Positions 1-6,196 of a stretch of 26,287 nt of DNA are shown here, piece by piece (the first letter of the stretch is position 1; every line of letters begins with the position of its first letter). The stretch spans positions 1-26,287 of the forward strand of contig BNXH01000023.1 of NCBI GenBank assembly GCA_025999435.1, read 5' to 3'. Both the position numbers and the translations under genes were made by a program. The stretch comes from Bacteroidia bacterium (GTDB lineage Bacteria; Bacteroidota; Bacteroidia; Bacteroidales; Dysgonomonadaceae). A model generated the notes under the pieces. The model did not search any database. It saw only the letters and a list, made by a program, of their open reading frames with translations, and was not told the origin of the DNA.

Positions 1-34
1 TCACTGGCTCCGCCCCGGCATAAAAAAAAAGTCG

Positions 35-304
35 ATGGATATGAAAAGGACAGAAAAAAATAAAGAAAACAATATTTCCTACTTTCCACTCAGCATTAAA
101 TGGGTGTTGGGAGTGGCTCTATTGGGTATTTGCGTGTGGTGTGTGGCTAAAATGGGAGTGTCGCTGTTAGTGGTGGCAGGTATTTACATACTTGTCCGTA
201 GCGTGCTTAAAATCATCCACTTGTCGGTTCGGATTATACTTTCCCTTGTTTCTCTTATTTGTCTGATTGCTATCTGCATGGCAATAATCGCATTTATCCT
301 TTAA
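35..304 (+). CDS. Small membrane protein, unknown function
   Basis: This is an 89-aa protein I do not recognise. After a charged, Lys/Asn-rich N-terminus of about 20 residues it is almost wholly hydrophobic, with two or three predicted membrane segments at roughly residues 24-52 and 60-89. It is therefore probably an inner-membrane protein with a short cytoplasmic tail. The next gene starts 13 bases after its stop, so it should be the first visible member of the accessory operon. A second in-frame ATG two codons downstream could also serve as start. The reading frame is open upstream to the window edge, so the true start could lie further upstream. Function unknown. Confidence 0.6.
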   Translation: MDMKRTEKNKENNISYFPLSIKWVLGVALLGICVWCVAKMGVSLLVVAGIYILVRSVLKIIHLSVRIILSLVSLICLIAICMAIIAFIL

Positions 305-316
305 AACCAAATCAGT

Positions 317-808
317 ATGCAAACAATACATATAGATAAATCAAAGACAGTGGCATTTACAGGGCATCGCCATATCAATGCTAACGCTATTGTTTCTTTG
401 AGAGAAGAATTAACATATACAATCCGTCAGCAGTATCACAATGGTTACACAACATTTATTGTGGGCGGTGCGGTAGGATTCGATTTACTTTCAGCAGAGA
501 TAGTCCTTGAGTTGCAACAGGAGTTCTCCGACATACAGTTATTCTGTGCTGTTCCCTATGCAGGGCATCACCTGTATTTCAGGGATGAAGCTAAACAGCG
601 GTATATGAATATAGCTGACAAGGCAACATCGAATATCATCCTTTCTTCCCGCTACTATGACGGCTGCTTTTTACGCCGTAATGATTACATGATAGAGCAT
701 TGCTCTTTACTGATAGCTTATTATGGTCAGATTTCACGTAGCGGTACAGGCTATACTGTCCGCAGGGCAGAAGCAAACAACATTTCAATTATTAACCTCT
801 ATAAATAA
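317..808 (+). CDS. SLOG-family (YpsA/DUF1273-like) nucleotide-binding protein
   Basis: This 163-aa protein resembles the SLOG superfamily (YpsA/DUF1273), Rossmann-like proteins thought to bind nucleotides or nucleotide-derived ligands. Visible marks are the N-terminal TGHR motif (residues 15-18), the glycine-rich GGAVGFD stretch (50-56), and a C-terminal region with RNDYMIEHCSLLIAYYG and SGTGYTVRRA, all expected for the family. The length is close to a single SLOG domain. It sits between a membrane protein and a charged protein of the accessory operon. Relatives occur on many mobile elements, and some SLOG proteins act in defence or ligand sensing. Any such role here is inference. Confidence 0.8.
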   Translation: MQTIHIDKSKTVAFTGHRHINANAIVSLREELTYTIRQQYHNGYTTFIVGGAVGFDLLSAEIVLELQQEFSDIQLFCAVPYAGHHLYFRDEAKQRYMNIADKATSNIILSSRYYDGCFLRRNDYMIEHCSLLIAYYGQISRSGTGYTVRRAEANNISIINLYK

Positions 809-817
809 TATACAATC

Positions 818-1840
818 ATGGCAAAGCAATTTTTATTATTCGCAGGAAAAGAGATAGATACAGATACCCAAACAGTAAGTGTGAACCAAATCGTACAGTT
901 AGAGGGATATAGTTATTCAAAGTATGTAGTCTATGAAATCAAAAAAGACCAATGGGGAGTACATTACAAACTAATCAATCTCAAAGATTATTCTTTCGAA
1001 ACATGTGACTTAATCCAATCGTTAAGCCAAAAATTCGGTATCGGTATGTATTACGATGAAAACAATATCGAGTTTATGCCCGAAGCAGAGGTTGCAGAAC
1101 TTTATACCAAAGCAAACGCAAAAAGAGATGCGAAGAGGGATGCAGAGAAGAAAGAGGATGAACGCAGGGAAGCGGTAAAGGTAATTGGGCGTAAATGGCT
1201 GAATGACAACCTATCCGATGATGCACAAGCCTTAATCGTTGCCCGATTGAAACAGGACGAAAGCGACAGCCAGACCGATTATTATGCAAGCCGTACACAA
1301 TGTACCGTCATTTTAGGCTTTTCAAAGCATAAAAGGGACATCTTTTCCGAGATGCGTAAATACGCATCCAACTTTGAAGGTACAGTCCATTTAGCGGAAT
1401 ACAACGAAGATTACGAACACAGGGAAAAGTATTCGATGGGTGCAGGGTATTATTTAGGCGAAAGCAAGTATCACGGCTGGATAATCGAGAAATGCCCCAT
1501 ATACACAAGAGAAAAAACAATCGAAGATTTTGCCTATACCGCAGGATGTCCCGATGGCATCTACTTAGGAAGCAAACAAGCAGACGAGCAACCTATATCA
1601 GAGTCAGAGCAGATAAATACAAACAACCTCTCATTTGAGATAGTCGATTATTCGGAGAAAGCAATCGCCCTGTTCGGGGATACCAAACCAATTAAAGACC
1701 TGTTATCCGCTATGGGAGGGAAATTCAATCCGAAACTTACCCATAACGGAGGAAAACAGGCAGGGTGGATATTTTCCAAAACCAAGCGTGAAGAACTGGA
1801 TACAATACTAAACCTAAACCATGTGGAGAATTATAGATGA
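818..1840 (+). CDS. 340-aa charged accessory protein with recurrent C-terminal module
   Basis: I do not recognise this as a named family. The N-terminal ~85 residues look like a compact domain. Residues about 90-120 are very rich in Lys, Glu, Asp and Arg and probably form a helix or linker. The middle (about 120-250) is mixed and Tyr-rich. The C-terminal ~65 residues, with ALFGDTKPIKDLL followed by GGKFNPKLTH and AGWIFSKTK, resemble a short module I associate with the ends of many plasmid, phage and conjugative-element proteins in Bacteroidetes (recollection, not searched). It begins 9 bases after the SLOG gene. Its last 20 bases overlap the next small ORF, which suggests translational coupling. 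No catalytic motif is evident. Confidence 0.65.
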   Translation: MAKQFLLFAGKEIDTDTQTVSVNQIVQLEGYSYSKYVVYEIKKDQWGVHYKLINLKDYSFETCDLIQSLSQKFGIGMYYDENNIEFMPEAEVAELYTKANAKRDAKRDAEKKEDERREAVKVIGRKWLNDNLSDDAQALIVARLKQDESDSQTDYYASRTQCTVILGFSKHKRDIFSEMRKYASNFEGTVHLAEYNEDYEHREKYSMGAGYYLGESKYHGWIIEKCPIYTREKTIEDFAYTAGCPDGIYLGSKQADEQPISESEQINTNNLSFEIVDYSEKAIALFGDTKPIKDLLSAMGGKFNPKLTHNGGKQAGWIFSKTKREELDTILNLNHVENYR

Positions 1841-1970
1841 TAAAGGGACGCTTTATTCGGGTTCGGAACTCGAAATGCGGATTATGTACCGCCAGATAGT
1901 AGATGGCGGGATTGAAGGGAAATGGCATGGAGACTTACTCTTAATACAAGTACATGATATATACAGGTAA
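1821..1970 (+). CDS. Small 49-aa protein overlapping the upstream gene
   Basis: A short ORF starts at the ATG inside the end of the 340-aa gene and fills most of the otherwise empty gap before the PcfK-like gene. Its predicted 49 residues begin MWRIIDDKGTLYSGSE and end GDLLLIQVHDIYR. The composition looks like a folded protein: alternating hydrophobic and charged residues, two Trp, no low complexity. The 20-base overlap with the upstream stop fits translational coupling. It is easily missed by a 60-residue cut-off. Function unknown; I believe similar short proteins occur near PcfK/PcfJ-like genes in Bacteroidetes, but this is unchecked. Confidence 0.5.
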   Translation: MWRIIDDKGTLYSGSELEMRIMYRQIVDGGIEGKWHGDLLLIQVHDIYR

Positions 1971-1997
1971 GATGAATTTTAAAATATATATATACTT

Positions 1998-2408
1998 ATG
2001 AAATCAACAGCATATTTTACACGGACAATATTGACTTATTTGGAACAACGGGCATCGGTTGATGCCCTGTTCGCCGAAGCATTCGCAAAAAACAACAAGA
2101 ACATTGACGACTGCTGTATTTATATCCTGAATCAGGTGCAGCAAAGCGGTTGCAACGGTTTCCATGATGACGAGATATTCGGCATGGCTGAAGATTATTA
2201 TACAACAGATAACATAGAAGCAGGCAAGCCGATAAACTGTAATGTAGTGGTAAACCATGTGGTAGAACTAACCGCAGAAGAAAAGGAAGAAGCCCGCAGG
2301 GAAGCTATAGAAAAGGCTCAGGACGAGGCATACAGGAAAATGACACAGCCTAAAAAGAAGCCTACAGCCAAGAAAAATGAAGTTACCAACCAATTAAGCC
2401 TATTCTAA
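1998..2408 (+). CDS. PcfK-like protein
   Basis: This 136-aa protein matches the PcfK-like family found with PcfJ on conjugative elements. Recognisable parts are the N-terminal helical segment with a TYLEQRASVDALFAEAFAK pattern, the central IDDCCIYILNQVQQSGCNG and DDEIFGMAEDYY stretch, the INCNVVVNHVVELT segment, a long Glu/Lys-rich helix, and the C-terminal QLSLF end. This last pentapeptide resembles a sliding-clamp-binding (QLxLF) motif, so contact with DNA polymerase beta clamp is possible (inference). Only one base separates its stop from the pcfJ-like start, so the two are almost certainly co-translated. The molecular function of the family is not established. Confidence 0.85.
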   Translation: MKSTAYFTRTILTYLEQRASVDALFAEAFAKNNKNIDDCCIYILNQVQQSGCNGFHDDEIFGMAEDYYTTDNIEAGKPINCNVVVNHVVELTAEEKEEARREAIEKAQDEAYRKMTQPKKKPTAKKNEVTNQLSLF

Positions 2409-2409
2409 T

Positions 2410-3681
2410 ATGAAACCAAAGAATAAATTCCAACAACAAGTTGTGGAAGCAAGCAAAACGCTACCATCTATCACTAAAGAACAGATACAATGGGGATATG
2501 ACAATGCAATTGAATACCTCGGATACCGCTCGAAGAAAGGTATAGTAACCTGTTCCAAATGCGGACACTCGTGGAAGGGAGAAGGCGAACTGATTACGAC
2601 CCTTTTGGGCTGTGATTGCCCGGACTGTAAATCAAAGCTGACTGTAAAAGCCACAGCAAAACGGACATTCAATGACAGCTATTATATGACTGTTATTGAC
2701 TCTCACAAAGGCTGTCAGGTAATACGGACTATTATGTTAGGATATACGAGCAAAATCGGGGAATTACCCAAATACAGTGCATCCGAAGTGATGCAACGCT
2801 GGATTGCACCTGATGGGAAGTACTGCACATTTGCCAAACTACGTCAGACTATGGGCACTATGTATTACGATTCATGGATATTCCATACCCCGTTGGAATT
2901 ACGGCAGGAGACAGACGTATATAACCGCATCTATACAGGTGCGGTATATCCAAAGCAAAAGCTGATACCCGGACTCAAAAGGACAGGCTATAAAAAAGCC
3001 TTATACAACCAAAGGCCATTGGATTTATTCCGTATCCTGTTAACAGACAGTAAAGCCGAAACACTAATCAAAGCAGGATATTCCAGACTGTTAAAACGTA
3101 TCATGGATAGCGGTTGGAAAAATATAGACAACTACTGGGCATCAATCAAAATATGTATCAGGAACAAGTACATAATCAGGGATGCAACCCTTTGGTGTGA
3201 TTATATAGACATGCTCCGCTTCTTTGGTAAAGACCTGCGCAATGCGAAATATGTTTGCCCTACCAACCTGAAAGCGGAACATGACCGCTATGTAATTAAG
3301 AAAGCAAAGGCGGACGCTCAGCTAGAAATCGAAAAGCAGCTTGAAAAAGAGGACGCATACAGGGAAGCCAAAGCCCAGTTCTTCGGACTGGTATTTTCTG
3401 ACGGATTGATTAATGTGCGGGTATTGGAGAGCGTAGCGGAGATAATAACCGAAGGTAAGGTCATGAAGCACTGTGTCGGCAGCTATCACTCAAAACCCGA
3501 TTCGCTTATCTTATCGGCTTGTATTGGCGGGAAAAGGATTGAAACAATAGAAATCTCTTTATCCCAACTAAAGGTTATCCAATCGAGAGGCACTTGCAAT
3601 AAGACAACCAAATACCATAATCAGATAGTCAACCTCGTCAATGAGAATATTCCTTTAATAGAGGAGAGATTGGCTGCATAA
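2410..3681 (+). CDS. PcfJ-like protein with N-terminal zinc ribbon
   Basis: This 423-aa protein is PcfJ-like. A probable zinc-binding module near the N-terminus carries CSKC at residues 48-51 and CDCPDC at 68-73. The C-terminal part carries the typical MKHCVGSY motif (His354, Cys355) followed by SLILSACIGGKRIETIEI, which is the most characteristic stretch of the family. A charged helix around residues 295-325 precedes it. PcfJ was named from the pheromone-responsive conjugative plasmid pCF10, and its biochemical role is unknown. The gene lies one base after the PcfK-like gene, and the conserved pairing suggests the products act together. The conserved His-Cys could be catalytic or metal-binding, but that is inference. 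Confidence 0.85.
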   Translation: MKPKNKFQQQVVEASKTLPSITKEQIQWGYDNAIEYLGYRSKKGIVTCSKCGHSWKGEGELITTLLGCDCPDCKSKLTVKATAKRTFNDSYYMTVIDSHKGCQVIRTIMLGYTSKIGELPKYSASEVMQRWIAPDGKYCTFAKLRQTMGTMYYDSWIFHTPLELRQETDVYNRIYTGAVYPKQKLIPGLKRTGYKKALYNQRPLDLFRILLTDSKAETLIKAGYSRLLKRIMDSGWKNIDNYWASIKICIRNKYIIRDATLWCDYIDMLRFFGKDLRNAKYVCPTNLKAEHDRYVIKKAKADAQLEIEKQLEKEDAYREAKAQFFGLVFSDGLINVRVLESVAEIITEGKVMKHCVGSYHSKPDSLILSACIGGKRIETIEISLSQLKVIQSRGTCNKTTKYHNQIVNLVNENIPLIEERLAA

Positions 3682-3714
3682 CGAACAAATTAACACCACA
3701 TAACAAATAAAAAC

Positions 3715-4191
3715 ATGAAAGCGACAGAAGTAAACGACAGTTTGATAGGAAAACGGTGCAAATGTATTTTTACGGGATTAATGGTAACGGGCACTATCGA
3801 AGAAACAGGCGTAAATAGATATACCGCAGAGGTAAAAGTCCGTTTCGATGAGCCTCACAGATGGGGTAATGAAATATTTGAATATGACTTTTCTACCGCC
3901 CGTCTGTGTGACGGGTTCGGCTCTCTCCGGCATCTTGAAATCATTGATGACGGCTACCAAACAATCAAGGTAACTTTTTCAGAAAACATCAGGGAGATTA
4001 ACCGGATGTTTACCCGGGATTATAAAAACTGGGGAGTAGTCAACCTGAAAGAATGGATAGACAATTACGAATCTTCCCGTTTTACTCAAATTGACGGGCA
4101 CAGGGCTATTATAACATCCGAACACAACATGGAGCACCTGAAAGAATGGCTTGCCAAAAACACCCCTGTAGCAATGATTGAGTATATATAA
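3715..4191 (+). CDS. Hypothetical accessory protein, 158 aa
   Basis: I do not recognise this protein. The N-terminal ~75 residues are rich in alternating beta-type residues (SLIGKRCKCIFTGLMVTGTIEE, then AEVKVRFDEPH) and could form a small beta-barrel. The C-terminal half is mixed alpha/beta with several aromatic residues and no obvious catalytic motif, signal peptide or membrane segment. It follows the PcfJ-like gene after 33 bases and precedes another unknown by 15, so it looks like part of the same operon. An ATG start preceded by an A-rich leader is typical for Bacteroidetes. Confidence 0.6.
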   Translation: MKATEVNDSLIGKRCKCIFTGLMVTGTIEETGVNRYTAEVKVRFDEPHRWGNEIFEYDFSTARLCDGFGSLRHLEIIDDGYQTIKVTFSENIREINRMFTRDYKNWGVVNLKEWIDNYESSRFTQIDGHRAIITSEHNMEHLKEWLAKNTPVAMIEYI

Positions 4192-4206
4192 ACATAATAG
4201 GGAGAT

Positions 4207-4557
4207 ATGAAAATGCAAATCAGGAATATTAAAGACCCTGTACTAAGGGCAATCGTTATGGACTCTTTAGGCATTACCGGGATGCGTAAGACCGCTTACA
4301 AAAGGGAATGCGAAAACCGCATCTGCAAGTTTATACCAATCATCCTTGAATACAACCGTTTATTCAGGGAGTATTATTTGAGGTCTGTATCCTTTGATGA
4401 TACCGGAATGCCTTTCCAAACAGGCTGTTTTTTCAAGACACAGGAGGACGCGATGGAGTATATTTCCTCATACCCCTCCGTTGAACAGCTAACAGACACG
4501 ACAGAGATCGTACAGGCGTGTATTTATTATTGGAAATCTTACGACAGGGAATTATGA
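4207..4557 (+). CDS. Hypothetical accessory protein, 116 aa
   Basis: This is an unrecognised 116-aa soluble protein. Residues 1-55 look helical and basic (several Lys/Arg, with KRECENRICKFIPIILEYNRLF). The rest contains aromatic residues and an acidic stretch near the C-terminus, with no transmembrane segment. A GGGAG sequence lies just before the ATG, an unusually good Shine-Dalgarno for this group of bacteria. It is the last gene of the accessory operon before the IS110-family element, and its stop is only about 90 bases from the transposase start. The operon may once have continued to the right, but no remnant of a further gene is visible. Confidence 0.55.
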   Translation: MKMQIRNIKDPVLRAIVMDSLGITGMRKTAYKRECENRICKFIPIILEYNRLFREYYLRSVSFDDTGMPFQTGCFFKTQEDAMEYISSYPSVEQLTDTTEIVQACIYYWKSYDREL

Positions 4558-4615
4558 AACCCCCATGACGTAAAAAAAGACGCCAAAGAGCATGTAAAAG
4601 TTAGCGAAGACCCTT

Positions 4616-4629
4616 ACCTTTGATTATAA
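4616..4629 (+). repeat. Left copy of imperfect subterminal inverted repeat
   Basis: ACCTTTGATTATAA, 19 bases before the transposase start. It matches the reverse complement of 5899-5911 at 12 positions with one mismatch and one gap. Its position outside the gene on both sides suits IS1111-type subterminal repeats, but a chance match of this length in AT-rich DNA is possible. Confidence 0.35.
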
Positions 4630-4648
4630 CCTATTAAAGAGTAAGGCT

Positions 4649-5892
4649 ATGGAACAGATTACATTCACCCAGGTCGTATCCAGGGGATGCGGCATAGACG
4701 TACACCAGAAAGTAGTAGTTGCCACCGTGTCTGGCGAAGGCATAAAGAAAACCACGCGAGAGTACTCTACTTTCACGAGTTCTTTGACAGAATTAAGAGA
4801 ATGGTTATTGGAATTGGGTATAACCCATGTTGCGATGGAGAGTACCGGCGTTTACTGGAAACCGGTATATCATATACTGGAACCTACAGGAATGAAGGTC
4901 TGGATTGTTAACGCCCGTCATATCAAGTATGTCCCGGGTCACAAAACCGATAAAAAGGATAGCGCTTGGATATGCAAGTTACTGCTTGCAGGCTTGCTTA
5001 AGCCGAGTTATATTCCCCCGAGGGAACAACGGGAGCTGCGAGACCTGACCAGGTACAGGGTCAAGCTGATACAAGGCATAGCCGCCAATAAGAATCGCAT
5101 AAACCGGATTCTGGAAGACTGCAACATAAAATTGTCGAGCGTGATGAGCGGAACAGACGGTGTGGTCGCTACCAAGTTGATCGATAAACTGATCGAGGGA
5201 AAACAGATAAGCCCTGAAGATATTGACAGGGTATATCACGGTAAGCTGAAAGCCAGCAAGGAAGAACTATTGGAAGCCTGCAATGGATTTATAACCGGAC
5301 ATCATGTTTACATGTTAGGTTTAATAAGGCGTGATATTGCCGCCTCAGAGGTTATCATATCCGAGATTGACGATAAAGTCAGGCAGATGCTTAGCCCTTA
5401 CGATAATGTAATCGAGTTGCTCAAAGGCATACCTGGCTTCAATTTTAAAACGGCGCAAGACCTTATTGCCGAGATTGGATTGGACATGAGTGTCTTTCCC
5501 AGCGAAAAGCACCTGTGCTCCTGGGTAGGTATATCTCCGGGCAACAATGAGAGCGCGGGTAAAAAAAAAGCGGACGAACCACCCACGGAAACAAATCCGC
5601 CAAAGCGGCAATCGTAGAAGCTGCCTGGGCGGCCACAAGAACGAAGAATACATTCTACGGTGCGAGGTATCATAGGTTGGCAGCAAGACGGGGCAAGAAA
5701 AGAGCCCTGGTAGCCATAGGACATTCGATCCTGAAATCTGTCTACCATATACTGAGCACAGGCAAGGATTACCGGGAACTTGGAGCCGACTATATCAATC
5801 TACGGATGGAAACCAAACGCAAGTCCTACCTGAAGAAAGAGTTGGAAAAACTGGGCTACCAGGTGGATTTGTCCGATGCTAAAGCAGGATAG
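4649..5892 (+). pseudogene. IS110-family DEDD transposase, split by -1 frame change
   Basis: The N-terminal part has the DEDD (RuvC-like) catalytic set: Asp17 in GIDVH, Glu64 in MESTGVYWKP, and Asp101/Asp104 in DKKDSAW. The C-terminal IS116/IS110/IS902 domain follows, with KGIPGFNFKTAQDLIAEIG and the SWVGISPGNNESAGK segment, whose Ser302 sits where the family's second active-site serine is expected. Frame 0 ends at 5617 after 322 residues. A -1 shift within nine A (5561-5569) restores a continuous 414-residue protein to 5892, including AAIVEAAW and GARYHRLAARRGKKRALVAIGHSIL, as normal for IS110. In the -1 frame a TAA at 5560-5562 lies just before the run, so the shift must occur inside it. 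It may be a broken gene, a sequencing error in a homopolymer, or genuine slippage. Confidence 0.85.
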
Positions 5893-6010
5893 TTAAAATT
5901 ACAATAAAGGTCGATTCTTACTGGCTCACGTTATCCGGGGGATAATACACAAGCCGATTATGAAACTGACTTCAACAGCCAAGTACCAAAGATTGTGGAA
6001 TAAACCACGT
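5893..6010 (+). other. Structured non-coding flank, candidate bridge-RNA region
   Basis: This stretch after the transposase has no ORF. It holds a stem with an internal loop: outer pairs GGCT (5923-5926) with AGCC (5952-5955), inner pairs TTATCC (5931-5936) with GGATAA (5940-5945) around a GGG loop. A second small stem GTGG/CCAC lies at 5995-6008. IS110-family elements are known to encode a bridge RNA in a non-coding end, on the downstream side in the IS1111 branch. A stem with an internal loop is the kind of structure such RNAs use for guide loops. The rest, 6010-6196, is AT-rich and shows only a weak terminator near 6124-6140. Guide function is inferred. Confidence 0.3.
5899..5911 (-). repeat. 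Right copy of imperfect subterminal inverted repeat
   Basis: TTACAATAAAGGT on the plus strand, 7 bases after the transposase stop, pairs with the left copy at 4616-4629 with one mismatch and one gap. See the left copy for caveats. Confidence 0.35.
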
Positions 6011-6123
6011 GTATGAAATTTTAATCTTCTTAGTTGTTTTCTTTTCCTATATCCAATAACCGTGCATTTATCACGATAAGTGCTGTCTCTTGTTTTGTCT
6101 GAAATAACGATTTAATAACTAAA

Positions 6124-6140
6124 AGTCCTTTGGGGGGACT
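6124..6140 (-). terminator. Weak terminator-like hairpin after sdaA
   Basis: AGTCC at 6124-6128 pairs with GGACT at 6136-6140, with two further T-G wobble pairs inside. On the minus strand the stem is followed by a short T-rich run. It lies about 57 bases beyond the sdaA stop. The stem is short, so confidence is low. Confidence 0.3.
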
Positions 6141-6196
6141 ATAAACTATAATTTATTTACGTATGAAAAGTTACTTATGATTAGTTTATCAACTTA

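Larger units (their letters stand above)
1..4557 (+). mobile_element. Accessory operon, probable piece of a conjugative element
   Basis: Eight ORFs lie on the plus strand with gaps of about 0-36 bases, or overlaps, which fits one transcription unit. The PcfK-like/PcfJ-like pair is a known companion set on conjugative plasmids (Enterococcus pCF10) and Bacteroidetes integrative elements, and the other genes are of the unrecognised small type found in such elements. The block ends abruptly at an IS110-family element, beyond which core metabolism begins. No integrase, relaxase, origin of transfer or attachment site is visible, so the left edge lies outside the window and the right edge cannot be fixed. 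The mobile-element assignment is inferred from gene content. Confidence 0.5.
4616..5911 (+). mobile_element. IS110-family insertion sequence (minimal extent)
   Basis: The element is defined by its IS110-type transposase. Coordinates given are only the imperfect inverted pair that brackets the gene (ACCTTTGATTATAA on the left, TTACAATAAAGGT on the right), which resembles the subterminal inverted repeats of the IS1111 branch. IS110 elements usually lack terminal inverted repeats and make no target duplication, so the real ends cannot be read from one copy. The left non-coding flank is at most 91 bases, and the right flank is up to 304 bases before sdaA. The longer right flank fits the IS1111 arrangement. 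The element separates accessory DNA from core chromosome. Confidence 0.6.

Noticed and set aside
1..63. End of a coding frame upstream of the first gene (stop at 21-23 or at 61-63)
   Set aside because: Only a few codons are visible and two frames are equally possible, so no gene can be called.
5345..5748. Two minus-strand ORFs of over 110 residues across the IS110 transposase
   Set aside because: Shadows of the transposase frame, with no recognisable protein features.
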